A stretch of DNA of 44,882 nt from CAWUKT01 sp963923035 (GTDB taxonomy: Bacteria; Bacteroidota; Bacteroidia; J057; JADKCL01), in contig CAWUKT010000059.1 of NCBI GenBank assembly GCA_963923035.1, positions 1 through 44,882 on the forward strand. Reading direction: 5' to 3'. This document shows, one piece after another, positions 16,075-24,481 of the stretch (position 1 is the stretch's first letter; each line of letters begins with the position of its first letter). A model generated the notes under the pieces. The model did no database searches and had not been told where the DNA came from. It saw only the letters and a list, made by a program, of their open reading frames with translations. Both the position numbers and the translations under genes were made by a program.

Positions 16075-17098
16075 TCTCATGATCTACGGCGCGACCGGCT
16101 ATACCGGCCGCCTCTTCGCGAAGCACCTGCTCGCGCGCAATATCTCCCCGGTCCTCGCCGGGCGCGGAGAAGATGTCACGGAAATGGCCCAGGAATTGGG
16201 CTGTACGGCGCGGATATTCCCGGTGGACGAGGCCGCCGATCACCTCGAAGGAATCTCGGTGCTGGTCAATCTGGCGGGGCCATTCGTGCATACCCAGGCC
16301 CAGCTGATCGAGGCCTGTCTGGAAACGGGAACCCATTATTTGGACATTGCCGGGGAAGTGCCCGAGGTCAAAGCGGCCTTTGCTTTTCAGGAACAAGCAC
16401 AGGAAAAAGGCATTACCATTGTCCCGGCAGCGGGTTTTGGGGTGGCGCCCACGGACATTGCCGCGAAGCGGGCGGCGGCGATGGTTGAGCATGCAACCCA
16501 TCTGACCATCGCGTACGCCACCGATGGGGGCGCGTCGCGGGGCACCTTGCGGACGGTATTGCAGGACATCCACCAACCGGGCGTTCAGCTGAAAGAAGGA
16601 GCCTATATCGAAGCGGCCCCCGCCCAATCCGAAATGCCCCTGACCATCAAGGGGAAGGCGCAAACGGCGGTCTACAATCCCTGGCGGGCCGACCTGTTCA
16701 CGGCCTTTCATTCCACCGGAATCCCCACTATCGAGACGTACTCCGTCTTTCCGGGATTTGCGGTGCGGATGATGCAGGGGAAATTGTTGTGGCTGCGGAA
16801 CCTGATGTTGAAGCGCTTGCTCAAGCTGTTGCCCGTGGGGCCGAGTGCCAAGCAATTGGCCAGGGGCAGCACCTTCGTTCGGGCGAAGGTGCACAATGCC
16901 GCGGGGCAAGCTGCCCAGGTCACGGTGGAAGGGCCGGAGGCTTATGTGTTTACCATGGAATGTCTGGGGCAGATCGCAGAGCTGGTTCGCGGCGGGCAGG
17001 CGCCCGCCGGGGTCCTGAGTCCTTCGGATTTGGGGGTGGACTGGCTGGGGGAAATCGACGGGGTCAGGGTGACGGAGGAAGTTCTGGGAAATGGATGA
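16064..17098 (+). CDS. Saccharopine-dehydrogenase-like NAD(P)-binding oxidoreductase
   Basis: 344 residues. The frame is open far upstream, but the ATG at 16064 is chosen because the Rossmann strand MIYGATGYTGRLFA starts directly after it; the gene overlaps the SRPBCC gene by 11 bases. Nucleotide motif GATGYTG, then VLVNLAGPF and HYLDIAGEVPEV, match the saccharopine dehydrogenase/trans-acting enoyl-reductase family. Some members reduce enoyl groups on polyketide- or lipid-type substrates, which would suit neighbours that bind (SRPBCC) and cleave (ceramidase-like) lipids; this is inference. The stop overlaps the start of the next gene (ATGA at 17095-17098). Confidence 0.85.
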   Translation: MKDNLMIYGATGYTGRLFAKHLLARNISPVLAGRGEDVTEMAQELGCTARIFPVDEAADHLEGISVLVNLAGPFVHTQAQLIEACLETGTHYLDIAGEVPEVKAAFAFQEQAQEKGITIVPAAGFGVAPTDIAAKRAAAMVEHATHLTIAYATDGGASRGTLRTVLQDIHQPGVQLKEGAYIEAAPAQSEMPLTIKGKAQTAVYNPWRADLFTAFHSTGIPTIETYSVFPGFAVRMMQGKLLWLRNLMLKRLLKLLPVGPSAKQLARGSTFVRAKVHNAAGQAAQVTVEGPEAYVFTMECLGQIAELVRGGQAPAGVLSPSDLGVDWLGEIDGVRVTEEVLGNG

Positions 17099-17934
17099 AT
17101 GGGTGGATACATTTCCCCGAAAAAAACTACCTTCGGGCTCAACTTATCCCTCAATCTCACGTTCAACAAAGGTTGATCGACAGTCTGGAAATCGCTGCCC
17201 GCGCCGCCGAAATTGCTGATGGCGGCCCCATCTACTATGAATTCATCCACGGCGCCACCATCAAAGAGCCGTGGAACGCCTGGTCCTCCCTCTTTTTCTT
17301 CGTCCCCATCATCTACTGGATCTGGCGGCTCCGCGGAGAGTACCGCGACAACCTGATCATCGTCGCCATTCTCCCCTTCCTGTTCCTCAATGGCCTCGGT
17401 TCCACCTTGTTCCACGCCTTTCGCACCGATCCGCTCCTGCTGCTCCTCGACTGGCTCCCGGCGTCCTTGATGGTCATCACCATCTCCACCTACCTCTGGA
17501 CCAAGCTCCTCCGAAAATGGTACTTCGCCTTCCCCACCGTCATCGGATTTTATGCGGGGGCCATCGGTATCATTTTCCTGCTGATCCAGGTCGGTGCCCC
17601 CCGGAACATCGCCCCCAACGTTGGCTATTTCATGATCGGCGCTTCCTTCATTCTCCCGCTCCTTTTCATCCTCCTTCGGACCCGTTGGTACAAGTTCCAA
17701 TACGTTCTGTTTACCCTGCTCTTCCTGCTCGGCGCCCTCACTTTCCGCACCATTGACCTCACCAATCCGCTCCCGGAAACACTTCCCCAAGGCACCCACT
17801 TCATGTGGCACATCACCTCCGCCCTGGCCGTTTTTTCGTTGGGGTACTATATCTACTTCATCAAGCACATCGACCTGCGGAAACCGGAGACTTTTCCGGA
17901 TGACTTGAAGGTTCGGATGGGGATCGAGGGGTGA
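17095..17934 (+). CDS. Ceramidase-like CREST-superfamily membrane hydrolase
   Basis: 279 residues with about seven transmembrane helices from residue 65 on. The alkaline ceramidase/Per1 (CREST) signature is visible: EPWNAWSS (58-65), GLGSTLFH with Ser103 and His107, Asp119 in LLDWLP, and HFMWH with His235 and His239. In ACER3, as I recall, Ser77, His81, Asp92, His217 and His221 form the zinc site; the Ser-His (4), His-Asp (11-12) and His-His (4) spacing here agrees. The predicted reaction is hydrolysis of an amide-linked acyl chain from a sphingoid-like lipid in the membrane. The start at 17095 overlaps the previous stop; the first 45 residues look atypical, so a later start is possible. The run of genes ends here. 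Confidence 0.78.
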   Translation: MNGWIHFPEKNYLRAQLIPQSHVQQRLIDSLEIAARAAEIADGGPIYYEFIHGATIKEPWNAWSSLFFFVPIIYWIWRLRGEYRDNLIIVAILPFLFLNGLGSTLFHAFRTDPLLLLLDWLPASLMVITISTYLWTKLLRKWYFAFPTVIGFYAGAIGIIFLLIQVGAPRNIAPNVGYFMIGASFILPLLFILLRTRWYKFQYVLFTLLFLLGALTFRTIDLTNPLPETLPQGTHFMWHITSALAVFSLGYYIYFIKHIDLRKPETFPDDLKVRMGIEG

Positions 17935-17965
17935 GGATCGAGAAAATGAAGGAGGGGAAAACGAA

Positions 17966-19009
17966 CTACGGAGCAATCGTCCCACCCTGCTTCACCAACT
18001 CCATCGCTTCCGTATGCACGCGAAAGGTCTCCCGGAAATCGTCCAGGTTCTGAGCGACATTGGACAGGACGACGAGGGTCATGTGGGAAGCAGGATAATA
18101 ATAGCAGGCGGAAACAAAGCCCGGGGCATAGCCCAGCGCCCCAATCTGGATGTTCTCTTCTCCCCGCTCGTACAACAATCCGTAGCCGTAGTCCAATTCT
18201 CCGAAAATCGGATGGATTCGGGTCGCCTTTTTGGACTTCATCAGGGTCAAGGTCGAGTCTTGCAGCACCTCGCCGGAATGGAGCGCGTGGGTCCAGGTGA
18301 GGAGGTCTTGGGCAGTGGAAACAAAGCTCCCGGCGGCGGGATAATTGCGGAGGCTGTTGCTGGCGGGAGAGAGTTCACCGGATTCTGATTCCTCGTAACC
18401 CAAGGCCAGAGTTCCCATTTGGGGATCATCGGGATGGTAAATGGCGTTCATTTCCAGGTCCCGAAAGAGTTCGGTGGACAGGTCGCGGAATGATTTTCCG
18501 GTCACTTTTTCCAAGACCCGGGCCAATAGATCGTATCCCAACTGAGAATAGGCGAATTGAGCGCCAGGTTCAAAGGCCAAGGGCTGATCCAGCTCGACAA
18601 TGCCGTGGGTATGGGCCAACAGGTGATGGACGGTTATTTGATTCCCCATGCCGTAGCTCATCCCTTCCAAATAGGTCCCCAGGGAATCGGTCAGTTTCAT
18701 TTTCCCTTTCTCGTACTCCCTCAATACCAGCGCGGCGGTCAATTGCTTGCTGATGGACCCCACCACAAATTTTTCGTCCGGTCGCATTTCCTCTTTTGCT
18801 TCCAAATCGCTGAATCCCATGCTCCTCTGCAACAAAACAGTGGTATCCCTGGCGATCAGGACCACGCCGCTGAAGTCTTCGGCGACCAGCATGGAGTCGA
18901 TCGCGGCTGGCAGGGAAGGATTCAATTCAGGGGCAGCTTGATCTGTGGTCGGAGAACAGGATGTCAGGCAGGCGATCCAGATCAGGTACCAGAACAAGTG
19001 ACGTTTCAT
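17966..19009 (-). CDS. Serine hydrolase lipoprotein (beta-lactamase class C-like)
   Basis: 347 residues. A lipoprotein signal ends in LTSC (Cys18). The penicillin-binding/class C fold is shown by the SxxK motif SISK (Ser85, Lys88), then HHLLAHTHGI, then YSQLGY at 154-159, where the family normally has Tyr-x-Asn; the Asn is Gln here. The third motif appears as GALGYAPGF near 300. Such proteins act as D,D-peptidases, esterases or unknown hydrolases on the outer face of the membrane. It converges with the ceramidase-like gene, with only 31 bases between them and no clear terminator. Confidence 0.88.
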   Translation of the reverse strand: MKRHLFWYLIWIACLTSCSPTTDQAAPELNPSLPAAIDSMLVAEDFSGVVLIARDTTVLLQRSMGFSDLEAKEEMRPDEKFVVGSISKQLTAALVLREYEKGKMKLTDSLGTYLEGMSYGMGNQITVHHLLAHTHGIVELDQPLAFEPGAQFAYSQLGYDLLARVLEKVTGKSFRDLSTELFRDLEMNAIYHPDDPQMGTLALGYEESESGELSPASNSLRNYPAAGSFVSTAQDLLTWTHALHSGEVLQDSTLTLMKSKKATRIHPIFGELDYGYGLLYERGEENIQIGALGYAPGFVSACYYYPASHMTLVVLSNVAQNLDDFRETFRVHTEAMELVKQGGTIAP

Positions 19010-19183
19010 TGGATGGGTCGGGTTCGTTGGTGGTAGCGGGCAAGTTAAGAAATGAAGGAGAGTTCGCCTACGTTCATTTGCAGTGTGTTGGTAACGGGAC
19101 AGAGAAGGTCAAATCGGCCTTTTCATTGAGCAAATCCCCGATTTTTTAACTATTCTTATGGTGTAATTGAAACCATCTTACCC

Positions 19184-22100
19184 ATGCTAAAGCGTATACT
19201 CCCTCTCTTTTTGTTGGTTTTCCTGACCGGTTTCCTGCAAGGTCAAAACAAGACCATCTCCGATTCGACCTTCAAGAACCTGAAATTCAGGAGTCTGGGG
19301 CCGGCTTTCATGTCCGGACGGATCGCCGATGTCGCCATCCATCCCCAAAACGACAATGTCTGGTTCATTGCTGTGGGTTCGGGCGGGGTGTGGCGCACCC
19401 AAAACAGTGGGATCACCTGGGACCCGGTCTTTGACGACCAGAAAGTGTACAGCACGGGCTGTGTGACCATCGATCCCAACCACCCGACGACGGTCTGGGT
19501 GGGCACCGGCGAAAATGTTGGCGGGCGCCACATCAGCTTTGGCGATGGCATCTACAAAAGCCTCGACGGCGGCGATTCCTGGACCAATATGGGCCTCAAG
19601 CAATCCGAGCACATCTCGGAAATCATCGTCCACCCCGAGAATTCGGAGGTCGTATTGGTGGCTGTTCAGGGCCCGCTGTGGACTCCGGGCGGAGAACGCG
19701 GCTTCTACATGACGGCGGATGGTGGCAAGACCTGGACGAGGACCCTGGGCAACGATGAATGGACCGGGGTGACGGACATTGCGCTGGATCCCACCAATCC
19801 CGACGTGGTCTACGCCGCAACCTGGGACCGCCACCGGACGGTGGCTGCTTTCATGGGCGGGGGCCCCGGGACTGGCCTGCACAAGAGTACCGATGGCGGA
19901 AAAACCTGGATGCAGCTGAAAAAAGGACTTCCCGAGGGAAACCTCGGCAAGATTGGCTTGGCGGTGAGTCCGCAAAAGCCCAATGTCGTGTACGCTGCCA
20001 TTGAGCGCGACCGGAGGTCGGGCGAAGTCTACCGCAGCGAAGACTACGGCCTGAGTTGGAAGATGATGTCGGCCACGGTTTCCGGCGCTACGGGACCGCA
20101 TTATTACCAGGAACTTTATGCCTCTCCCCATAAATTTGACCGGCTCTACCTAATGGATGTGCGGGCGCAGGTGAGTGAGGATGGGGGAAAAACCTTTACC
20201 CGGATGCCGGAAAAGCACAAGCACAGCGACAACCACGCGATGGCATTCCGGACCGACGATCCCGATTACCTCCTCGTGGGCTGCGATGGGGGCCTGTACG
20301 AATCTTTTGACCTCGGACAAAACTGGCGCTTCATGGCCAACCTCCCCTTGACCCAGTACTACAAAGTGGCCGTCGACGACGCTGTGCCCTTCTACAACAT
20401 CTACGGCGGCACCCAAGACAATAATACCCAGGGTGGCCCCTCCCGCACCGACAATGTCCACGGCATCCGCAATGCCGATTGGTACGTGGTGCTCTATGGC
20501 GATGGCCACCAGCCCGCCACTGAGCCCGGCAATCCCGACATCATGTACGCGGAATGGCAGCAGGGGAACCTGACCCGGATCGACCGCACCACCGGCGAGA
20601 TCGTTTACATCAAACCCCAACCCGGCGCCAACGATCCCGTCGAACGCTTCAATTGGGACGCCCCCATTTTGGTGAGCCCCCACAATACCCAAACCCTCTA
20701 TTTCGCCTCCCAACGCCTCTGGAAATCCACCAACCGCGGCGATAGCTGGACGGCCATTTCCCCCGACCTCACCCAAGACCTCGAACGCATTGAGCAGCCG
20801 ATCATGGGGAAAAAGCAGAGCTGGGACAATGCCTGGGACATTTACGCCATGTCCAATTATAGCACCATCACCTCCGTCTCCGAATCCCCCCAGCAACAAG
20901 GGCTGGTGTACGTGGGCACGGACGATGGCCTCCTCCAGATCACCGAAGACGACGGTGGCTCCTGGCGCAAAGTTCCGGTTTCCGAACTGGGCGCCCCTGA
21001 GACGGCCTTTGTCAACGACATCAAAGCCGATCTCTACGACGCCAATACCGTTTACGTCTGCCTCGACAACCACAAGTTCGGCGACTACCAACCGTACTTT
21101 TACAAGAGCGACGACAAGGGGAAGAGTTGGAAAAAAATGACCACGAACCTGCCCGAAACTACCCTGGTCTGGCGCATGGTTCAGGACCACCAGAAAAAAG
21201 AGCTGATGTTTTTGGCCACTGAGTTCGGGATTTATACTTCCCTCAACGGCGGAAGCACATGGCATGAGTTGAAAGACGGACTGCCCACCATTTCTTTCCG
21301 GGACCTGGCCATCCAGAAGCGGGAGAATGACCTCGTGGGCGCCTCCTTTGGCCGCGGATTCTACGTGCTGGACGATTATAGCCCGCTGCGCGAAGTGACC
21401 GAAGAAAATCTGAATGCGGAGGGCCATTTGTTCCCGATCAAAGATGCCCTCTGGTATATCCCCCGTCCTGTTCTGGGCTTCAGCGGCAAAGGTTCCCAGG
21501 GTGCCTCCCATTTTGTGGCGCCCAACCCTGATTTTGGTGCGGTCATCACCTATCATCTGTCGCAGGACTATCCTTCCCTGAGCGAACAACGGAAAGAGGC
21601 AGAGAAAAAAATGAAGGACAAAGACATTGAGTTTCCGGGATGGGAGGCGCTGGAAAAAGAAGCCCTGGAACAAGCACCGGCCGTTTTCCTGGTGATCAAG
21701 GACAAGAGTGGCAAGGTGGTCCGTCGGATTTCGGCTCCGGCCAAGCAGGGCCTGCACCGGATCGCGTGGGACTTGCGCTATCCTGCCACCGATCCCGTCC
21801 GCTCCACCAAGCTCCCCGACAATCCCGACAATGGCCCCCAAGGCTTCTACGCCGCTCCCGGCACCTATTCCGCTACCCTGGTCAAATGGGTCGACGGCGT
21901 CAGCACCGAACTGGGCGCTCCCCAGTCGTTCGAGGTGGTCCGGATGAGTCGGGGCGCTTTGAAGGGAAGTACTCCCGATGCCACGTCCGCCTTCTGGCGG
22001 GAATTGGAAGCGATCAACCTGGACCTGAGCGCCACCAATATGGTGGTGGAAGCCACCAAGGAAAAGGTGCAACTGATGGCCCTGTCACTGCAACGCAGCC

Positions 22101-22435
22101 AAAGCGCGCCGGGTGACCTGGACAAGCAGTTGCACGACCTGAACCGACGGCTTCAGGTCATGGGCAAGCAACTCCGCGGCGATCCCCGCCGCGGCGAAGT
22201 CGGGGAAAAGTCCCTGTCGACCATTGGGGACCGGGTGTCGGTGGCCAGCATGGGCACCAAGAACAGTTCCTACGGCCCCACTCCGACCCACAAACAGAGT
22301 TTGGCCATCGCCCAGCAGCAACTCGAAGCCTTGAACAAAGAATTGACGGAGATTTTGGACTCTGATATTCCCGCGCTGGAGCGCGCGCTGAAAGGCGTGA
22401 ATGCCCCGCCCGTCAAAGGCGGCGGATTGCGGTAA
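19184..22435 (+). CDS. Large secreted Asp-box (VPS10/sortilin-like) propeller protein
   Basis: 1083 residues with a signal peptide (1-21, ending LQGQ). At least eleven Asp-box (BNR) motifs are visible, e.g. TQNSGITW, SLDGGDSW, TADGGKTW, STDGGKTW, SEDGGKTF, STNRGDSW, TEDDGGSW, SDDKGKSW and SLNGGSTW, across roughly residues 50-730, as in the glycosyl-hydrolase-labelled VPS10 family of Bacteroidota. Residues about 740-1083 are a helical and strand mix with a coiled segment near 960-1010 and no T9SS sorting domain. The enzymatic role is not established; an active site cannot be named. It is followed by a perfect 11-bp hairpin. The gene stands alone, with 174 bases to the divergent serine hydrolase. 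Confidence 0.85.
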   Translation: MLKRILPLFLLVFLTGFLQGQNKTISDSTFKNLKFRSLGPAFMSGRIADVAIHPQNDNVWFIAVGSGGVWRTQNSGITWDPVFDDQKVYSTGCVTIDPNHPTTVWVGTGENVGGRHISFGDGIYKSLDGGDSWTNMGLKQSEHISEIIVHPENSEVVLVAVQGPLWTPGGERGFYMTADGGKTWTRTLGNDEWTGVTDIALDPTNPDVVYAATWDRHRTVAAFMGGGPGTGLHKSTDGGKTWMQLKKGLPEGNLGKIGLAVSPQKPNVVYAAIERDRRSGEVYRSEDYGLSWKMMSATVSGATGPHYYQELYASPHKFDRLYLMDVRAQVSEDGGKTFTRMPEKHKHSDNHAMAFRTDDPDYLLVGCDGGLYESFDLGQNWRFMANLPLTQYYKVAVDDAVPFYNIYGGTQDNNTQGGPSRTDNVHGIRNADWYVVLYGDGHQPATEPGNPDIMYAEWQQGNLTRIDRTTGEIVYIKPQPGANDPVERFNWDAPILVSPHNTQTLYFASQRLWKSTNRGDSWTAISPDLTQDLERIEQPIMGKKQSWDNAWDIYAMSNYSTITSVSESPQQQGLVYVGTDDGLLQITEDDGGSWRKVPVSELGAPETAFVNDIKADLYDANTVYVCLDNHKFGDYQPYFYKSDDKGKSWKKMTTNLPETTLVWRMVQDHQKKELMFLATEFGIYTSLNGGSTWHELKDGLPTISFRDLAIQKRENDLVGASFGRGFYVLDDYSPLREVTEENLNAEGHLFPIKDALWYIPRPVLGFSGKGSQGASHFVAPNPDFGAVITYHLSQDYPSLSEQRKEAEKKMKDKDIEFPGWEALEKEALEQAPAVFLVIKDKSGKVVRRISAPAKQGLHRIAWDLRYPATDPVRSTKLPDNPDNGPQGFYAAPGTYSATLVKWVDGVSTELGAPQSFEVVRMSRGALKGSTPDATSAFWRELEAINLDLSATNMVVEATKEKVQLMALSLQRSQSAPGDLDKQLHDLNRRLQVMGKQLRGDPRRGEVGEKSLSTIGDRVSVASMGTKNSSYGPTPTHKQSLAIAQQQLEALNKELTEILDSDIPALERALKGVNAPPVKGGGLR

Positions 22436-22463
22436 TTGCTGCCTGGCAGCGACATCATTTTGG

Positions 22464-22491
22464 AAAGAGGTCCGTTGCCGCGGACCTCTTT
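22464..22491 (+). terminator. Hairpin terminator
   Basis: Perfect 11-base arms AAAGAGGTCCG (22464-22474) and CGGACCTCTTT (22481-22491) with a 6-base loop, 28 bases after the propeller gene. The T-run is only three long, inside the stem end, but the stem is strong. Confidence 0.7.
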
Positions 22492-22575
22492 CGCATTTCT
22501 CCACGCCTTCTCCCCCATTGACCCGAACGGTAAAACCCATTATCTTATATGCTCAATAAAGGTAATCGCGTACGT

Positions 22576-23055
22576 ATGAAACAGGTACTGGCAATTCTGA
22601 TCCTGGCGGTGGTCCTCGCCGGCTGTTCCGGCTCGAAATCCACCCGCCAAAAAGCCACCGGCAACCAACTCTCGACCTTTCTGACTTTCCAGGAGAACAA
22701 TGCCGAAGAGGCCATGAACTTCTATGTGGGTCTGTTCGACAATTCCGAAGTCGTTGACGTCAAGCGATACGGAGAAGGGGGGCCCGCCAAACCGGGCACG
22801 ATCCTGGTGGCGTCTTTTCGGCTGAATGGCATGGACTTCAAATGCAGCGACAGCTTTGTCCAGCACGCCTGGGACTTTACCCCCGGCGTCTCGGTTTTCG
22901 TCGATTGTACCTCGACGGAAGAGTTGGAGCGCCTGTTCAAGGGGCTGTCCGAGGGCGGCCAGGTGATGATGCCGCTGGACAATTATGGGTTCAGCCAGCG
23001 GTTCGGCTTTGTGGAGGACCGCTTCGGGGTTTCATGGCAATTGAATTACCAGTAG
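22576..23055 (+). CDS. VOC-family (PhnB/glyoxalase-like) lipoprotein
   Basis: 159 residues. The ATG at 22576 is chosen over 22549 because the lipoprotein signal (MKQVLAILIL...LAGC, Cys17) begins there. The rest is one vicinal-oxygen-chelate domain of the PhnB/3-dmu-9_3-mt type: STFLTFQENNAEEAMNFYVGLFD at the start, FRLNGMDFKCSDS, VSVFVDC, and YGFSQRFGFVEDRFGVSWQL at the end. VOC proteins bind small ligands or metals. Export of a PhnB-like domain as a lipoprotein is less common than the cytoplasmic form. The substrate is unknown. Confidence 0.85.
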   Translation: MKQVLAILILAVVLAGCSGSKSTRQKATGNQLSTFLTFQENNAEEAMNFYVGLFDNSEVVDVKRYGEGGPAKPGTILVASFRLNGMDFKCSDSFVQHAWDFTPGVSVFVDCTSTEELERLFKGLSEGGQVMMPLDNYGFSQRFGFVEDRFGVSWQLNYQ

Positions 23056-23123
23056 GACCGGCTCAGCAATTGGCAAACTCCTTTCCCAACCACCTCCCTC
23101 TCATTTCCATTTCAGAGGCGTCC

Positions 23124-23139
23124 AGATATTCGAATATCT
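23124..23139. promoter_or_regulatory. 16-bp perfect palindrome over a candidate -7 element
   Basis: AGATATTCGAATATCT is a perfect palindrome 18 bases upstream of the regulator start at 23157. TATCTTTT (23135-23142), 7 of 8 to TAnnTTTG, overlaps its right half, and TTTC at 23110-23113 sits 21 bases upstream as a -33 candidate. Position and symmetry suit a repressor or autoregulator site. Confidence 0.5.
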
Positions 23140-23156
23140 TTTAAATTGCTTCCCCG

Positions 23157-24314
23157 ATGGAATGTAGCGATTGTTTCGAAAGCATATTCTGGGCCGCCAT
23201 CCTCCTGATGACGAGCTTGCACGGCTTGTTGTTGGTGTTGATTCTTCTGTTTGGGAGAAGGTTCAAAACGAAGGCCAACCGTTACCTCTCCCTCTCCCTC
23301 CTGGCGATGGTCATCATTCTGGGATACGAAGCTGTCTATTGGTGGGGAGGATATGAGGCGGTCCCCGCCTGGATCGATTGGATTCCCATTTATATCCGCT
23401 CTGCCATACCCGCTGGTATCTTCTATTTCATCGTTTACCTCATTCGCCCTGAACATTCTCTGTCCCCCATCGAAAAATCGGGTTTCATTGCCATGGCCGT
23501 GGAGATTGTACTGCATTTGGCAGGTCAATTTGCTCCCCTGGTCTTATCGGATGAAAGTGCCATTGAGTGGGCGTCGGAATCCCTGACCCTGGCGGGCTGG
23601 CTCCTGAGCTTGGTTCTATGGGTGATTCTGCTTCCCATCGCGTGGAAGAAGATCAACCAGTACCAGCAATTTCTGTACGCCAACTACTCCACGGCGGATC
23701 GCAGAAGCCTGGCGTGGCTCCGGAATTACCTCGTGGTCTTTTCCTTGGTCGCGGCGATTTCCGGGGTGAGCATGGTCCAGTACGCAGTGGCGGATTGGGA
23801 AGGGAGTGACTTTTCATTTGGCTTTGTGACGATCGGGCTCGTACTGCTGCTCTTCGGGGTGGGCTATTTTGTGATTCTGCACCACGCCTGGTTTGAAATT
23901 GTGGCTTTTGAGCCGGAAGAAAACGAAAGTCAGGGCCCGGAATCCAAATTGTCTTCCAAAACAGATGGGTATTTCAAAATGCTGAAGTCGATGATGGAGG
24001 AAGACCGCCTGTTTGAGGATGTTGAACTCACGCTCGAAAGCCTGGCCGGCCGACTTGACATCAGCGGGGGGTATCTTTCTCAGATCATCAAGGACAAAGA
24101 ACAAAAGACCTTCTTCCATTTTGTGAACCATTATCGAGTGGAAGCTGTCAAGGCGAAACTGCTCGACGCCAACTTTCAGAAGTATTCCATTCTGGGCATC
24201 GCAATGGATTCCGGGTTCAGTTCCAAGTCCACTTTCAACGCTGTTTTCAAAAAATTTACAGGCCAAACTCCGTCTGCATTTCGAAAGTCCCACCGAACCG
24301 AGTCCAACCTCTAA
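23157..24314 (+). CDS. AraC-type regulator with seven-helix membrane domain
   Basis: 385 residues. Seven hydrophobic helices fill residues about 10-250 (e.g. AAILLMTSLHGLLLVLILLFG, LVVFSLVAAISGVSMVQYAV, TIGLVLLLFGVGYFVILH), then a linker, then an AraC DNA-binding domain (about 285-381) with LAGRLDISGGYLSQIIK and ILGIAMDSGFSSKSTFNAVFKKFTGQTPSAFRKS. This membrane-anchored AraC layout is common in Bacteroidota and is thought to sense a membrane or periplasmic signal directly. A palindrome at 23124-23139 overlapping the predicted promoter suggests autoregulation. The likely targets are neighbours such as the flavoprotein gene at 24482, which is inference. Confidence 0.9.
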   Translation: MECSDCFESIFWAAILLMTSLHGLLLVLILLFGRRFKTKANRYLSLSLLAMVIILGYEAVYWWGGYEAVPAWIDWIPIYIRSAIPAGIFYFIVYLIRPEHSLSPIEKSGFIAMAVEIVLHLAGQFAPLVLSDESAIEWASESLTLAGWLLSLVLWVILLPIAWKKINQYQQFLYANYSTADRRSLAWLRNYLVVFSLVAAISGVSMVQYAVADWEGSDFSFGFVTIGLVLLLFGVGYFVILHHAWFEIVAFEPEENESQGPESKLSSKTDGYFKMLKSMMEEDRLFEDVELTLESLAGRLDISGGYLSQIIKDKEQKTFFHFVNHYRVEAVKAKLLDANFQKYSILGIAMDSGFSSKSTFNAVFKKFTGQTPSAFRKSHRTESNL

Positions 24315-24390
24315 ACCTGCCCAAATGGTCCGATTTTCCACTTTTTCAGGATTCTCGCACCTCCGTCCCCGACCATTTTTAGGGTTCAGG

Positions 24391-24402
24391 CGTAGATCTA
24401 CG
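24391..24402. promoter_or_regulatory. 12-bp palindrome upstream of flavoprotein gene
   Basis: CGTAGATCTACG is a perfect palindrome 79 bases before the start at 24482. It differs from the palindrome at 23124, so it is not obviously the same operator. It could be a regulatory site or chance. Confidence 0.25.
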
Positions 24403-24481
24403 TACTTGACGGATGACTCCCGCAGGGCTTCAACCAAACGTGCCCCGGAGAATCCAGTACCGCCCATTGATCAAATTGAAT

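Noticed and set aside
20150..22072. Minus-strand open frame of 640 codons
   Set aside because: Lies wholly inside the Asp-box propeller gene, which has a signal peptide and repeated motifs; the reverse frame has no motif.
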